Assembly: GCF_019216885.1 (NCBI RefSeq)
Contig: NZ_JAAQRC020000001.1
Span: 3,330,501-3,394,500, forward strand
Source: Methylobacterium sp. SyP6R
GTDB lineage: Bacteria; Pseudomonadota; Alphaproteobacteria; Rhizobiales; Beijerinckiaceae
Direction of reading: 5' to 3'
Length of the DNA stretch: 64,000 bases
Positions 52,408 to 60,537 of the stretch are shown here, piece by piece. The translations under genes were made by a program, and so were the position numbers. The notes beneath the pieces are model-generated. The model made no database searches. It was not told where the DNA came from and was given only the letters and a program-made list of their open reading frames with translations. Position 1 is the stretch's first letter. Each line of letters opens with the position of its first letter.

Positions 52408-53058
52408 ATGACCGACAAGGATCTGCGCCGCGACGTCCTCGACGAGCTCGACTTCGATCCCAGCCTCGATGCGGCCGAGATCGGCGTCGCCGTCGCGGAG
52501 GGCGTCGTCACCCTGACCGGCCATGTCGGCAGCTACGCCGAGCAGGTCGCGGCGGAGCGCGCCGTGCGCCGGGTGAAGGGCGTGCGCGCCATCGCCCAGG
52601 AGATCGAGGTCCGCTTCCCGCAGGCCAAGAAGGTGATGGACGACCAGATCGCCGCCCGGGCGCTCGCCATCATCGACTGGTCGGTCCACCTGCCGAAGGA
52701 CGCGATCCAGGTCCGCGTCGCCAAGGGCTGGATCACCCTGACCGGATCCGTGCCCTGGCAGTACCAGATGGCGGGGGCGGAAGCCGCGGTGCGCAAGCTG
52801 TCCGGCGTCGTCGGGGTGTCGAACCTCATCGAGGTCCGGCCCGAGGTCCGGCCGAGCGCGGTCCGGAGCAAGATCCTGGAGGCCTTCCGGCGCCACGCCC
52901 TGCTCGATGCCGATGCGATCACGATCCGGGTCGAGGGCGACCGGGTCACCCTGGAGGGCGCCGTCTCGTCGCTGGCCGAGCGCGACGCCGCCGAGCGGGC
53001 CGCCTGGTCGGTCCCGGGCGTGCGCGCGGTCGAGGACCGGACCGTGGCCCTGACGTGA
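52408..53058 (+). CDS. triple BON-domain protein (OsmY-like)
   Basis: A 216-residue protein with three BON domains: EIGVAVAEGVVTLTGHVGSY (about residues 23-42), IQVRVAKGWITLTGSVPWQY (about 97-116) and ITIRVEGDRVTLEGAVSSLA (about 170-189). No signal peptide is visible, so unlike OsmY it may be cytoplasmic. Ribosome site AGGAG at 9 bases. A FixK-type box is 76 bases upstream. The conserved hypothetical gene at 53069 follows in 10 bases. Confidence 0.92.
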   Translation: MTDKDLRRDVLDELDFDPSLDAAEIGVAVAEGVVTLTGHVGSYAEQVAAERAVRRVKGVRAIAQEIEVRFPQAKKVMDDQIAARALAIIDWSVHLPKDAIQVRVAKGWITLTGSVPWQYQMAGAEAAVRKLSGVVGVSNLIEVRPEVRPSAVRSKILEAFRRHALLDADAITIRVEGDRVTLEGAVSSLAERDAAERAAWSVPGVRAVEDRTVALT

Positions 53059-53068
53059 GGAGACGACC

Positions 53069-53536
53069 ATGGCGCATGGAACGCACAGTCCCGGGCATGA
53101 TCGCGGCCATGCCGCGGCCGGGCCGGGCCCGTCGGCGGAGCTGCACCGCGTGACCCTGACGTTGGCGCGCTGCCCCGAGCATCCCGAGGGCAGCGCGGGG
53201 CGCGGCTACGATCTCGTCGCGCCGCTCCGGCCGGACGGGCACCTCGATGCCGGACTCTGGCGCGCGTCCCGCGACCATTGCCGCGTGCGCCGCTTCTGGA
53301 CCGGCGAGCCCGACCGCCACGGCCGCCTCGTGCACCGGGCCGGCGGGGAGGGCGGGGCGACCTGGCTCATCGACTACGACGACCGCACGACAGACGACGA
53401 CGAACCCGGCTACCGTCTCGGAACGCATGCCTTCGTGGTCGGCGAGTACGTCTCGATCCGCGACGCCGGCAGCGGCGACTTCCATACCTTCATGGTCGCG
53501 TACGTGAGCGAGGTCACGCCGGACCGGGAGCCGTGA
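53069..53536 (+). CDS. conserved hypothetical protein, 155 residues
   Basis: A soluble protein with a His/Gly-rich start (MAHGTHSPGHDRGHAAAG), a core with DLVAPLRPDGHLDAGLWRAS and CRVRRFWTGEPDRHGRLVHR, and WLIDYDDRTTDDDEPGYRLG later. Similar proteins occur in stress islands of alphaproteobacteria, but I know of no function. Good ribosome site (GAGGAG) and a 10-base gap to the BON gene suggest it is in the same FixK-dependent transcript. Confidence 0.75.
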   Translation: MAHGTHSPGHDRGHAAAGPGPSAELHRVTLTLARCPEHPEGSAGRGYDLVAPLRPDGHLDAGLWRASRDHCRVRRFWTGEPDRHGRLVHRAGGEGGATWLIDYDDRTTDDDEPGYRLGTHAFVVGEYVSIRDAGSGDFHTFMVAYVSEVTPDREP

Positions 53537-53650
53537 TCGTCCGGGGTTCGGCAACGAGACTTTCGATTCTTCGCGACTCGTCGTGCCCTGCGGTGATCAC
53601 GCGGCAGGGGTACGGTCGGTTCCGGACTTGGACTTTCCCGACGGCCTGCG

Positions 53651-53758
53651 TGATACGGTTTCCGGATTGATCGCTTCGCGATGCGGAAACCGGCTTCGCT
53701 CAGGCGCCGCGCGGGCTGGCGATACGGCTTACGGAAGGAATCTTCCGGAAGCGGTCTC
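53651..53758. repeat. dispersed inverted-repeat element, copy 2
   Basis: Inverted, diverged copy of the element at 38154-38278. It has the same TGATACG start and CTTCGCTCAGGCG core. The right end touches the stop codon of the short frame 53757-53873. Confidence 0.82.
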
Positions 53759-53873
53759 AGGAGGAGGAGCGCTTGTCGTAGGCGTCGGCGCCGTGGCGCG
53801 CGACGCTCTTGGCGATCTGCCGGCGATCGAGTCCTCCCAGCCGCTGAACGAAGCGGGTCTCGTCGGGACGCAT
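53757..53873 (-). CDS. possible 38-residue protein or gene remnant
   Basis: The short frame MRPDETRFVQRLGGLDRRQ... continues IAKSVARHGADAYDKRSSS. Its composition looks coding, unlike the surrounding repeats, but no family was recognised. It may be a small protein or the C-terminal remnant of a decayed gene. Confidence 0.35.
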   Translation of the reverse strand: MRPDETRFVQRLGGLDRRQIAKSVARHGADAYDKRSSS

Positions 53874-54245
53874 GTCCTGCCCGGATGCTCGGGTCTCGAC
53901 AGCCGGACGCCTCCCGGAGCACCTCCGGCGTGGCAGGGCATGCATCCAGACCAAAAAGTTTCTCCGGACAGCCCTGCGCCCGCGGGGAGAGGGCTGTGTC
54001 TCCGTTCGGACGACGCAGCAAGCGGAGGCGCGGCCGGAGCGAGGGTGAGGGGGTCTCGATGCGTGAGGCTCCTGCGGCAACACCTCCTCACCCCGCCCTC
54101 CCGGCTCCCTGAGCCCCTTCGGAGATCAGGCCTCTTCCCGCCCGCGGGGAGGAGAGGGGATTTCCCGCGCCATTCTTTTTTCCCGGACAGCCCTGCCGCA
54201 GAGGGGGAGGGTTCGGGCGCGCATCTCCCGACCATGCGAGACCCC
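53874..54245. other. non-coding stretch with GC-rich palindromic repeats
   Basis: Nothing gene-like was recognised. Several short palindromes are present, for example AGCCCT with AGGGCT near 53974-53998 and a G/C-run-rich pair near 54120-54220, related in style to the repeat at 12151-12316. A short T-run lies at about 54175-54180. Confidence 0.5.
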
Positions 54246-55085
54246 TCACAGTTCCGGATTCGTCGGCTCCGTCCGCCGCGCCACCACCGTGTAGCAGAGC
54301 CGCTTCTGTCCGAGCAGCGTCTGGCGGTGATAGGTCACCGTCGATTCGCCGAAACCCAGGATCGCCAGGAGTTCCTGCATCGTGGTCGGGGCGATGGTCC
54401 ACCAGGCATCGAAGCGGATCCGCTGGTCGCTGCGGGGCAGGAGGAAAAGCGGCAGGCCGATGCTGCGCGGCAGGAAGCGCAGGAATTGCAGCGACTTCGG
54501 CAGCATCTCGGTCACCACCACGGTCTCGCGGGTGAGCCGCAGGGCGCCGTGGAGGGCCCGGAACGGATCGCGCAGGCGTGCCAGCGCGTTGCCGAGCACC
54601 GCGATGTCGACCGGGCCGATCGCCTCCGGCACGCCATAGAGCGAGCCGCCGGCCCGCCGCGCCCGCGAGCCGAGGGCGGCATGCGAGAACCAGAACGCGT
54701 TCTCGAATCGCCGCAGATGGTTGCGGATCTCCGGCGCGATCACGGCGCGCTCGAAATCCGGGTAGGGCACCATCTCCCAGCAGGCTTCGCCGGCGAAGTC
54801 GTAGGACACCACCTCGGCGCCGCGCGCCTCCATGGCGAAGCCGAGGAAACCGCTGGTGGCGCCGAAATCGAGCACGCGCTTGCCCGCCACCGCGACGTGG
54901 CCGAGGGACGCGTCGAGCCCGGCCCGCAAGTCCCAGGCTCCCGCCATGGTGCCGTGCCCGGGCAGGTCGATGGTGTGGTTGAAGGTGCAGGCCGCCGGGT
55001 CGTCGACGGCGCGCGACCGCAAGAACGGTCCATCAATGGACGGCCCATCGATCTCAGGGTGAGCGGTCGGGTCCGCCATCGTCAT
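54246..55085 (-). CDS. SAM-dependent methyltransferase (DUF1698/CmoB-like fold)
   Basis: A 279-residue methyltransferase with SAM motif VLDFGATSGFLGFAMEARGA (about residues 69-88) and VVSYDFAGEACWEMVPYPDF. The N-terminal part (FNHTIDLPGHGTMAGAWDLR) resembles proteins related to tRNA-wobble-uridine carboxymethyltransferases, though the target here is uncertain. The start may be 55085 or the ATG at 55079. It lies 48 bases downstream of the GFA gene in the same direction. Confidence 0.8.
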   Translation of the reverse strand: MTMADPTAHPEIDGPSIDGPFLRSRAVDDPAACTFNHTIDLPGHGTMAGAWDLRAGLDASLGHVAVAGKRVLDFGATSGFLGFAMEARGAEVVSYDFAGEACWEMVPYPDFERAVIAPEIRNHLRRFENAFWFSHAALGSRARRAGGSLYGVPEAIGPVDIAVLGNALARLRDPFRALHGALRLTRETVVVTEMLPKSLQFLRFLPRSIGLPLFLLPRSDQRIRFDAWWTIAPTTMQELLAILGFGESTVTYHRQTLLGQKRLCYTVVARRTEPTNPEL

Positions 55086-55133
55086 GCGGGCATCGTCTCG
55101 TGCGGCGGGGGTTGAGCTGGGTGAGCGGGGCGG

Positions 55134-55526
55134 TCAGGATCCGCGCGCCCGCGGATAGGCCGGCAGCCCGGGCGGCAGGGCGACCCAGGACAGGCGGCGG
55201 GAGACCCAGACGTGGTCGCGCGGCGGGAACCGCTCGGGATCGTCGAGGCTCGCCAGCGTCAGGTCGATCTCGTCGGGCAAGGCGTCGGCCCGGTAGGCGA
55301 GCGGCGTGCCGCAGGACGGGCAGAAGCCGCGCTCCGCCCGCGGGCTCGAGCGGAACCAGGCCGGGTCCGCGGTGAAGCGGCAGGCCTCCCGCCTGACGGT
55401 CAGCCAGCCGACCATCGGCGCGCCGGTGGCGCCGCGGCAATCCTCGCAGTGGCAGACCGTGAGGTTCCAGGGCTCCCCGTCGGCCTCGAATCGCACGGCG
55501 CCGCAGCGACATCCTCCTGAGATCAT
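55134..55526 (-). CDS. GFA-family (glutathione-dependent formaldehyde-activating type) protein
   Basis: A 130-residue zinc protein: GGCRCGAVRFEADG at the N terminus (two Cys), CHCEDCRGATGAP near residue 25, and CPSCGTPLAYR near residue 71, giving the full Cys set of the GFA/CENP-V family. Role in formaldehyde detoxification is described for Gfa but not general for the family. It overlaps the MATE gene stop by 4 bases. Confidence 0.9.
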   Translation of the reverse strand: MISGGCRCGAVRFEADGEPWNLTVCHCEDCRGATGAPMVGWLTVRREACRFTADPAWFRSSPRAERGFCPSCGTPLAYRADALPDEIDLTLASLDDPERFPPRDHVWVSRRLSWVALPPGLPAYPRARGS

Positions 55527-56896
55527 CGCGTCGCCTCCGTCAGCGGGCCGACCCGCGGCTGCGGGAACGCGGCCGTCGCGAGCCGCGGATACAGCAGCGC
55601 CTGGCCGAGGCCGCGGGCGGCCAGGAAGGTCAGCATGGCGAGCCAGAGCCCGGTATTGCCGAGGTCCCGCGTCGCCGCCAGCATCGCGGCATCGACCGCG
55701 AGCGCCGCCAGCATCAGATTGCGCATCGCCCGGGTCCAGGTCGCCCCGATATAGATGCCGTCGAACGCGAAGGCGGCCGCCGCCGCGAGCGGCGTCAGGG
55801 CGGCGAAGACGAGGTAGTCGCGCGCGAAGGCCCGCACCTCCGGGGCGCTGGTGACCGCATCGATGAACGGCCCGCCGAGGCTGAGGAAGAGCCCCGAGAC
55901 CGCCAGCGCGAAGCCGAGGCACCAGCCGAGGGAGAGCCGCACCGCGCCCCGGAAGGCGCCCTCGTCGCGGGCGCCGAGCGCCTGGCCGCACAGCACCTCC
56001 GCGGCCGTGGCGAAGCCGTCGAGGAAGAAGCTGCCGATCAGGAAGAGGTTCTGGAGGACCGCATTGGCCGCCAGCGTCACGTCGCCGGCCCTGGCGCCGA
56101 GCCCGGTGAACAGGGCGAGCGCGGTGATGAGCGCGAGCGTGCGCACCATCACGTCGCCGTTGACCGAGAGCATCCGGGTGAGGCCGGTCCGCTCCAAGAT
56201 CTCGGGCAGGGGTACCCGCCAGGGCCGCGAGCCGAGGCGGTGCAGCACCAGGAGCCCCAAAGCCGTGCCGGCCACCTCCGCCAGCAAAGTCGCGAGGGCC
56301 GCCCCGGCGACGCCGGCCCCGAGGCCGAGGACGAACAGGAGGGTGAGCGCGACGTTGACGGCGTTGATCGCCACCTGGAGGGCGAGGCCGAGATCGGTGC
56401 GGCCGCGCCCCAGGGTCGAGCCGAGGATGGCGTAGTTCGCCAGCGTGAAAGGCGCGCACCAGATCCGTATGCCGACATAGCCGGCGAGCGCCGCGTTCAC
56501 CGCCGGGCTCGCGCCGAACAGCCGGAGCGAGGCCGCCCCGAGCGGGCCTTGCAGCACCACCATGGCGAGGCCGACCGCCAGTGCCACCGCGAGCGCCCGG
56601 GCAAGCGTCCGGTCGATCTCGAGGCCGTCGCCGGCCCCGGCCGCCTGCGCGGTGAGGCCGGCGGTGGCCATGCGCAGCGCCCCGAAGGTCCAGAACAGGT
56701 AGTCGAAGACCACCGCCCCGAGGGCGAGAGCCCCGAGGAGCGCCGCGTCGCCGAGCCGCCCCACTGCCGCCGTCCCGACGAGCCCGAGGAGCGGCGTCGT
56801 GACGTTGGCGAGCGTCATCGGCACGGCGAGCGCGAGGATGCGCCGGTGCGTCACCTCGGGACTCGCGCCGGGGCGTTGCGGGGCGGCGGGATGCAT
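55523..56896 (-). CDS. MATE-family efflux transporter (DinF-like)
   Basis: A 457-residue multidrug/toxin antiporter with twelve helices, starting near HRRILALAVPMTLANVTTPL. Characteristic are LVGTAAVGRLGD, GALRMATAGLTAQAAGAGDG and FFLDGFATAAEVLCGQALGA, the last typical of DinF-type members. It is translationally coupled to the GFA gene (ATGA) and follows the DUF6460-type gene by 6 bases, an apparent three-gene operon. Substrate unknown. Confidence 0.92.
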   Translation of the reverse strand: MHPAAPQRPGASPEVTHRRILALAVPMTLANVTTPLLGLVGTAAVGRLGDAALLGALALGAVVFDYLFWTFGALRMATAGLTAQAAGAGDGLEIDRTLARALAVALAVGLAMVVLQGPLGAASLRLFGASPAVNAALAGYVGIRIWCAPFTLANYAILGSTLGRGRTDLGLALQVAINAVNVALTLLFVLGLGAGVAGAALATLLAEVAGTALGLLVLHRLGSRPWRVPLPEILERTGLTRMLSVNGDVMVRTLALITALALFTGLGARAGDVTLAANAVLQNLFLIGSFFLDGFATAAEVLCGQALGARDEGAFRGAVRLSLGWCLGFALAVSGLFLSLGGPFIDAVTSAPEVRAFARDYLVFAALTPLAAAAAFAFDGIYIGATWTRAMRNLMLAALAVDAAMLAATRDLGNTGLWLAMLTFLAARGLGQALLYPRLATAAFPQPRVGPLTEATR

Positions 56897-56902
56897 CGCG
56901 AC

Positions 56903-57274
56903 TCAGCGGCTGCGGGCGAAGACGCGCGAGAGGAACCACAGCGGCACCACCACGACGGCCCCGGCGATGAACCAGCGGCCGGCATCGTGGAAGGTGTCGA
57001 AGCCGAGCGCGATCAGCGAGTGGATCGTCTCGTAGGCCTGGGCGAAGAGCAGGCCGGGCGTCACCCCCATCATCGCCATGCCGGCGCCGACGAGAAGCGA
57101 CAGGAACACCAGCCGCACCAGCACCGCCCCCGGCGAGCCGCCGAGGAAGCGGTTCAGGTTCGACCGCCGGTCGTCCCGGTAGCCCGGATCGTAGCCGCCG
57201 GGGCCCTGGCCGAACGGCTCCTGGCCGTGCGGTGCCTGCCCGCCGAAGGGGCGGTGAAATCTCTGCTCGCTCAT
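56903..57274 (-). CDS. DUF6460-type membrane protein
   Basis: A 123-residue protein with a Gly/Pro/Gln-rich, Arg-containing N-terminal tail (residues 1-37) and the conserved NRFLGGSPGAVLVRLVFLSL (about 41-60), a helix pair that marks the DUF6460 family of Hyphomicrobiales (from memory). Two to three helices. It leads the MATE-GFA operon. No function known. Confidence 0.75.
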   Translation of the reverse strand: MSEQRFHRPFGGQAPHGQEPFGQGPGGYDPGYRDDRRSNLNRFLGGSPGAVLVRLVFLSLLVGAGMAMMGVTPGLLFAQAYETIHSLIALGFDTFHDAGRWFIAGAVVVVPLWFLSRVFARSR

Positions 57275-57523
57275 GCGTCCTCGCGACCCTGCCGTTGCGG
57301 AATCCGGTATCCGAACGTTGCGGGATTGTCACATCCCTGACGAAACCCGGCGCGGCCCGGCGCATTGCACCGTTTGGCAATCCGGACCTGAGATGGCAAC
57401 CTTCGCGGAATAACCCAAGATGTCCGCCGTACCATTCGGGCAGGATGGTGACCCGCCCGCAACCCCGAGACGCTCCGCCGCCCCGCGCCGGCGGCGCAGC
57501 GCCGCGAGATTGATACCCCCAGC

Positions 57524-58474
57524 ATGATCGACCACGCGATCTTCGACCCGGCGAAAGCCGATCCCGACGCCGAGCGCCTGAACCGGGAGATCATCGCCGC
57601 CCAGGCGAAGGCGCCGGACCCCTGGTCCATGCCGGTGGCGGAGGTGCGCGAACGCCGCCGGCGCGGCAGCCTGGCCTATCCGGCGATGCCGCACAGCCCC
57701 CGGGCCGAGACGATCACGATTCCCGGGCCCGGCGGGCCGCTGGCGCTCCGGGTGATCCGGCCGCAGCGGAAGGCTCGGGGCGCCTACCTGCACATCCATT
57801 CCGGCGGCTGGGTCTGGGGCGGCGCCGACGAGCAGGACCCCTGGCTCGAGCGCATCGCCGAGCGCTGCGGCTTCGTCTGCGTCTCGGTGGAGTACCGGCT
57901 GGCGCCGGAATACCCCTATCCGGCCCCGATCGACGATTGCGAGGCGGCGGCGCTCTGGCTCTACCACGAGGGCCGCAAGCTGTTCGGGGTCGAGGCGCTG
58001 ACCATCGGCGGCGAATCGGTCGGCGCGCATCTGAGCGTGATGACGCTGCTGCGCCTGCGCGACCGCCACCGGCTGCCCAAGGCGTTCCGGGGCGCCAATC
58101 TGTTTTCCGGCCTCTACGACCTCGGCGTCACCGCCAGCGCCCGCAACTGGGGCGAGGAGCGCCTGGTCCTCAACTCCACCGACATACGCCGCTTCGCCGA
58201 CGGCTTCGTGCCCGAGGGCGTCGCCCGGCGCTCGCCCGACGTGTCGCCGCTCTACGCCGACCTCGCCGGCCTGCCGCCGGCCCTGTTCTCGGTCGGCACC
58301 CGCGATCCGCTCCTCGACGACACCCTGTTCATGTCGATGCGCTGGGCCGCGGCCAACAACGGCGGCTACACCTCGGTCTATACCGGGGGCTGCCACGTCT
58401 TCATCCGCTACGAGCTGGCCATGACCCAGCGGGCCCTGGAGCTGATCGAGCGCTTCCTGATGGCCCTGGCGTAG
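57524..58474 (+). CDS. alpha/beta hydrolase (hormone-sensitive lipase type)
   Basis: A 316-residue hydrolase of the HSL/GDXG group. The oxyanion segment is IHSGGWVWGG (about residues 90-99, HSGG instead of HGGG), the nucleophile elbow is IGGESVGAHL (Ser near 165), Asp is in GTRDPLLDD and His in GGCHVFIRY. A complete Ser-Asp-His triad is thus present. It likely cleaves a short-chain ester. The EamA gene follows in 5 bases. Confidence 0.9.
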   Translation: MIDHAIFDPAKADPDAERLNREIIAAQAKAPDPWSMPVAEVRERRRRGSLAYPAMPHSPRAETITIPGPGGPLALRVIRPQRKARGAYLHIHSGGWVWGGADEQDPWLERIAERCGFVCVSVEYRLAPEYPYPAPIDDCEAAALWLYHEGRKLFGVEALTIGGESVGAHLSVMTLLRLRDRHRLPKAFRGANLFSGLYDLGVTASARNWGEERLVLNSTDIRRFADGFVPEGVARRSPDVSPLYADLAGLPPALFSVGTRDPLLDDTLFMSMRWAAANNGGYTSVYTGGCHVFIRYELAMTQRALELIERFLMALA

Positions 58475-58479
58475 GGGCG

Positions 58480-59385
58480 GTGAAACACGGCCATTCGGCC
58501 GCGGCCGCCTACGCGCTGCTCGCCTTCGCGACGTTCCTCTGGGCCGGCAACGCGGTGGCGAGCAAGGTCGCGGTGGGCCTCGTCTCGCCGCAGGCCCTCG
58601 TGGCGTTGCGCTGGTCGATCGCGCTCACCGCCATCGCGCTGGTCGCCGGGCGCGAGACCTGGGCGCATCGGCGCGCCCTCCTGGCGCATTGGCCGATGAT
58701 CCTGCTGATGGGGGGCGTCGGCTATACCGGCTTCAACGCCCTGACCTACGAGGCGGGCGCGCTGACGAGCGCCGTCAACCTGTCGCTGATCGAGGGCACC
58801 ATCCCGGTCCTGGTGCTGCTCCTCAACTTCCTCGTCCGCGGCGTCGCGGTACGGCCCGGCCAGATCGTCGGCTCGGTCGTCACGCTGGCCGGCGTGGTGC
58901 TGGTGGCGAGCCACGGCGACCTCGCGCGGCTGCGCGCCCTCGACTTCAATCGCGGCGACCTCCTGGTGCTGCTCGCCTGCCTGTTCTACGCCGGCTACAC
59001 CGTCGCCCTCCCGTCGCGGCCGGCGGTGCCCGGCCTCGCCTTCTTCGCCGCCATGGCGATCGCCGCCTGGGCGACCTCGATGCCGCTGCTGATCGGCGAG
59101 TGGGCGGCCGGCCGGATCCTGTGGCCCGGTGCCGCCGGCTGGGCGCTGATCGCCTTCACGGCGCTCGGGCCATCGCTGGTGGCGCAGCTCGCTTACATGC
59201 GCGGGGTCGAGACGATCGGGCCCAACCGCGCCGGCCTGTTCAACAACCTCGTCCCGGTCTTCGGGGCGATCCTGGCAGTCGGGCTGGTGGGCGAATCCTT
59301 CGGCCTCGTCGAGGCCGCAGCCCTCGCCCTGGTGCTCGGCGGGATCGCGGTGGCGGAGCTGTCAGGGCGCCGCAAGGCGGCCTGA
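58480..59385 (+). CDS. EamA/DMT-family transporter
   Basis: A 301-residue inner-membrane protein with ten helices in two EamA repeats, starting from GTG (VKHGHSAAAAYALLA). Repeat landmarks are FATFLWAGNAVASKVAVG and SLIEGTIPVLVLLLNFLV in the first half, FTALGPSLVAQLAYMRGVE in the second. Export of an amino acid or metabolite is the usual role. It starts 5 bases after the hydrolase gene, suggesting a shared transcript. Confidence 0.92.
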   Translation: MKHGHSAAAAYALLAFATFLWAGNAVASKVAVGLVSPQALVALRWSIALTAIALVAGRETWAHRRALLAHWPMILLMGGVGYTGFNALTYEAGALTSAVNLSLIEGTIPVLVLLLNFLVRGVAVRPGQIVGSVVTLAGVVLVASHGDLARLRALDFNRGDLLVLLACLFYAGYTVALPSRPAVPGLAFFAAMAIAAWATSMPLLIGEWAAGRILWPGAAGWALIAFTALGPSLVAQLAYMRGVETIGPNRAGLFNNLVPVFGAILAVGLVGESFGLVEAAALALVLGGIAVAELSGRRKAA

Positions 59386-59389
59386 GCGA

Positions 59390-60436
59390 TCACCCCTTCT
59401 GCCCGCCGAGCCCGAGGCGGCGGATCAGCAGGAAGGCCGCCGCCGCCGACATCACGGCGACCAGAATCGCGACCGTCGAGCCGTCCTCCCACTCGGCCAG
59501 CGGCAGGCCCTTGGTGTTCATGCCGAACAGGCCGGTGACCAGGGTCGGGGGCAGGAACAGGGCGGTGAGGATCGACAGGGTGTGGAGCTGGCGGTTCGAC
59601 TGGCGGGCGAGCAGCCCCGACAGCTCCTCCTGCAGCAGCCGGCTGCGCTCGGCCAGCACCACCATGTCGCGATCCAGCGCGTCGAGGCGCTGGGCGATGC
59701 GGGCGGCCGCCTCCAGGGTCTCGTCGGCCAAGTCCTCGCCATCGTCCTCCAGGCGGTGGAACACCGCCCGCAGGCCGTTGAGCTGGCGGTGCAGCCGCAC
59801 GGCGTCGCGGCGGATCGGCCCGAGCTGGCGGGTCTCGTCGCGGATGCGCTCGTCGAGGATGTGGTCCTCGATCCCGTCGAGGCGCTCGGACAAGGTCGCG
59901 CCCCGGGCACCGATCGCCGCCGCGACCCGGCCGATCAGCGTTTCCAGAAGCGCCACCGGTCCGGGCAACGCCCTGCCCTCGGCGATCGCCTCGCGCACCG
60001 CGTCGGGCCCGACGATCGGGTGCCGGCGCCCGCTGACGAGGTAGTTCGGTCCGAGCACGAAGTGCAGCCGCCCGGCGGCGTCGGGCAGGCGCTCCGGCGC
60101 GGCGGATGCCTCCGCGTCGCGAGTCAGGTCGGCGTCGCGGGTGAGGTCGGCGATGACGCCGCCGACCTGGCCGTCCTCGATCGTGACCCGTTGGTGGGGA
60201 TCGCTGGCGAAGGCCGCCGCCGCGAGGTCCGGCGGGCCGAGGCGCCCCTCCGCCATCAGGGCCGGCACCCGCGCGTCGTTGAGGTTGACGTGGAGCCAGA
60301 CGAAGCCTTCGCCGAAGCGGCCGAGGGCCGGGATCTCCTCGCCGGGTCCGACCAACCGTCCGTTTCCCGTCGCGTCGAACCGCATCGCCCAGATCAGGCC
60401 CGGAAGGGCGGGTTCGTCGCTGAGGAGGGGCGGCAT
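59390..60436 (-). CDS. ZntB-like (CorA-family) cation transporter
   Basis: A 348-residue protein with a long soluble N terminus and two C-terminal helices. The GMN motif occurs in TGLFGMNTKGLPLAEW (about residues 305-320), typical of ZntB-type transporters, which are known to carry zinc. A 6-residue duplication DLTRDA occurs near residue 105. Start is placed at MPPLLSDE (60436); 60457 is an alternative. Together with the CorA gene at 1724 it gives two members in this window. Confidence 0.9.
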   Translation of the reverse strand: MPPLLSDEPALPGLIWAMRFDATGNGRLVGPGEEIPALGRFGEGFVWLHVNLNDARVPALMAEGRLGPPDLAAAAFASDPHQRVTIEDGQVGGVIADLTRDADLTRDAEASAAPERLPDAAGRLHFVLGPNYLVSGRRHPIVGPDAVREAIAEGRALPGPVALLETLIGRVAAAIGARGATLSERLDGIEDHILDERIRDETRQLGPIRRDAVRLHRQLNGLRAVFHRLEDDGEDLADETLEAAARIAQRLDALDRDMVVLAERSRLLQEELSGLLARQSNRQLHTLSILTALFLPPTLVTGLFGMNTKGLPLAEWEDGSTVAILVAVMSAAAAFLLIRRLGLGGQKG

Positions 60437-60537
60437 CGGGCGTCCTTGTCGTCCCACCCATCTGAAGGGGAACGACCGGGACGCCGCCGCACCCGGCCAC
60501 CGTCGCTAGGGGCCGGGCGCGACGGTTCGATGACGGC

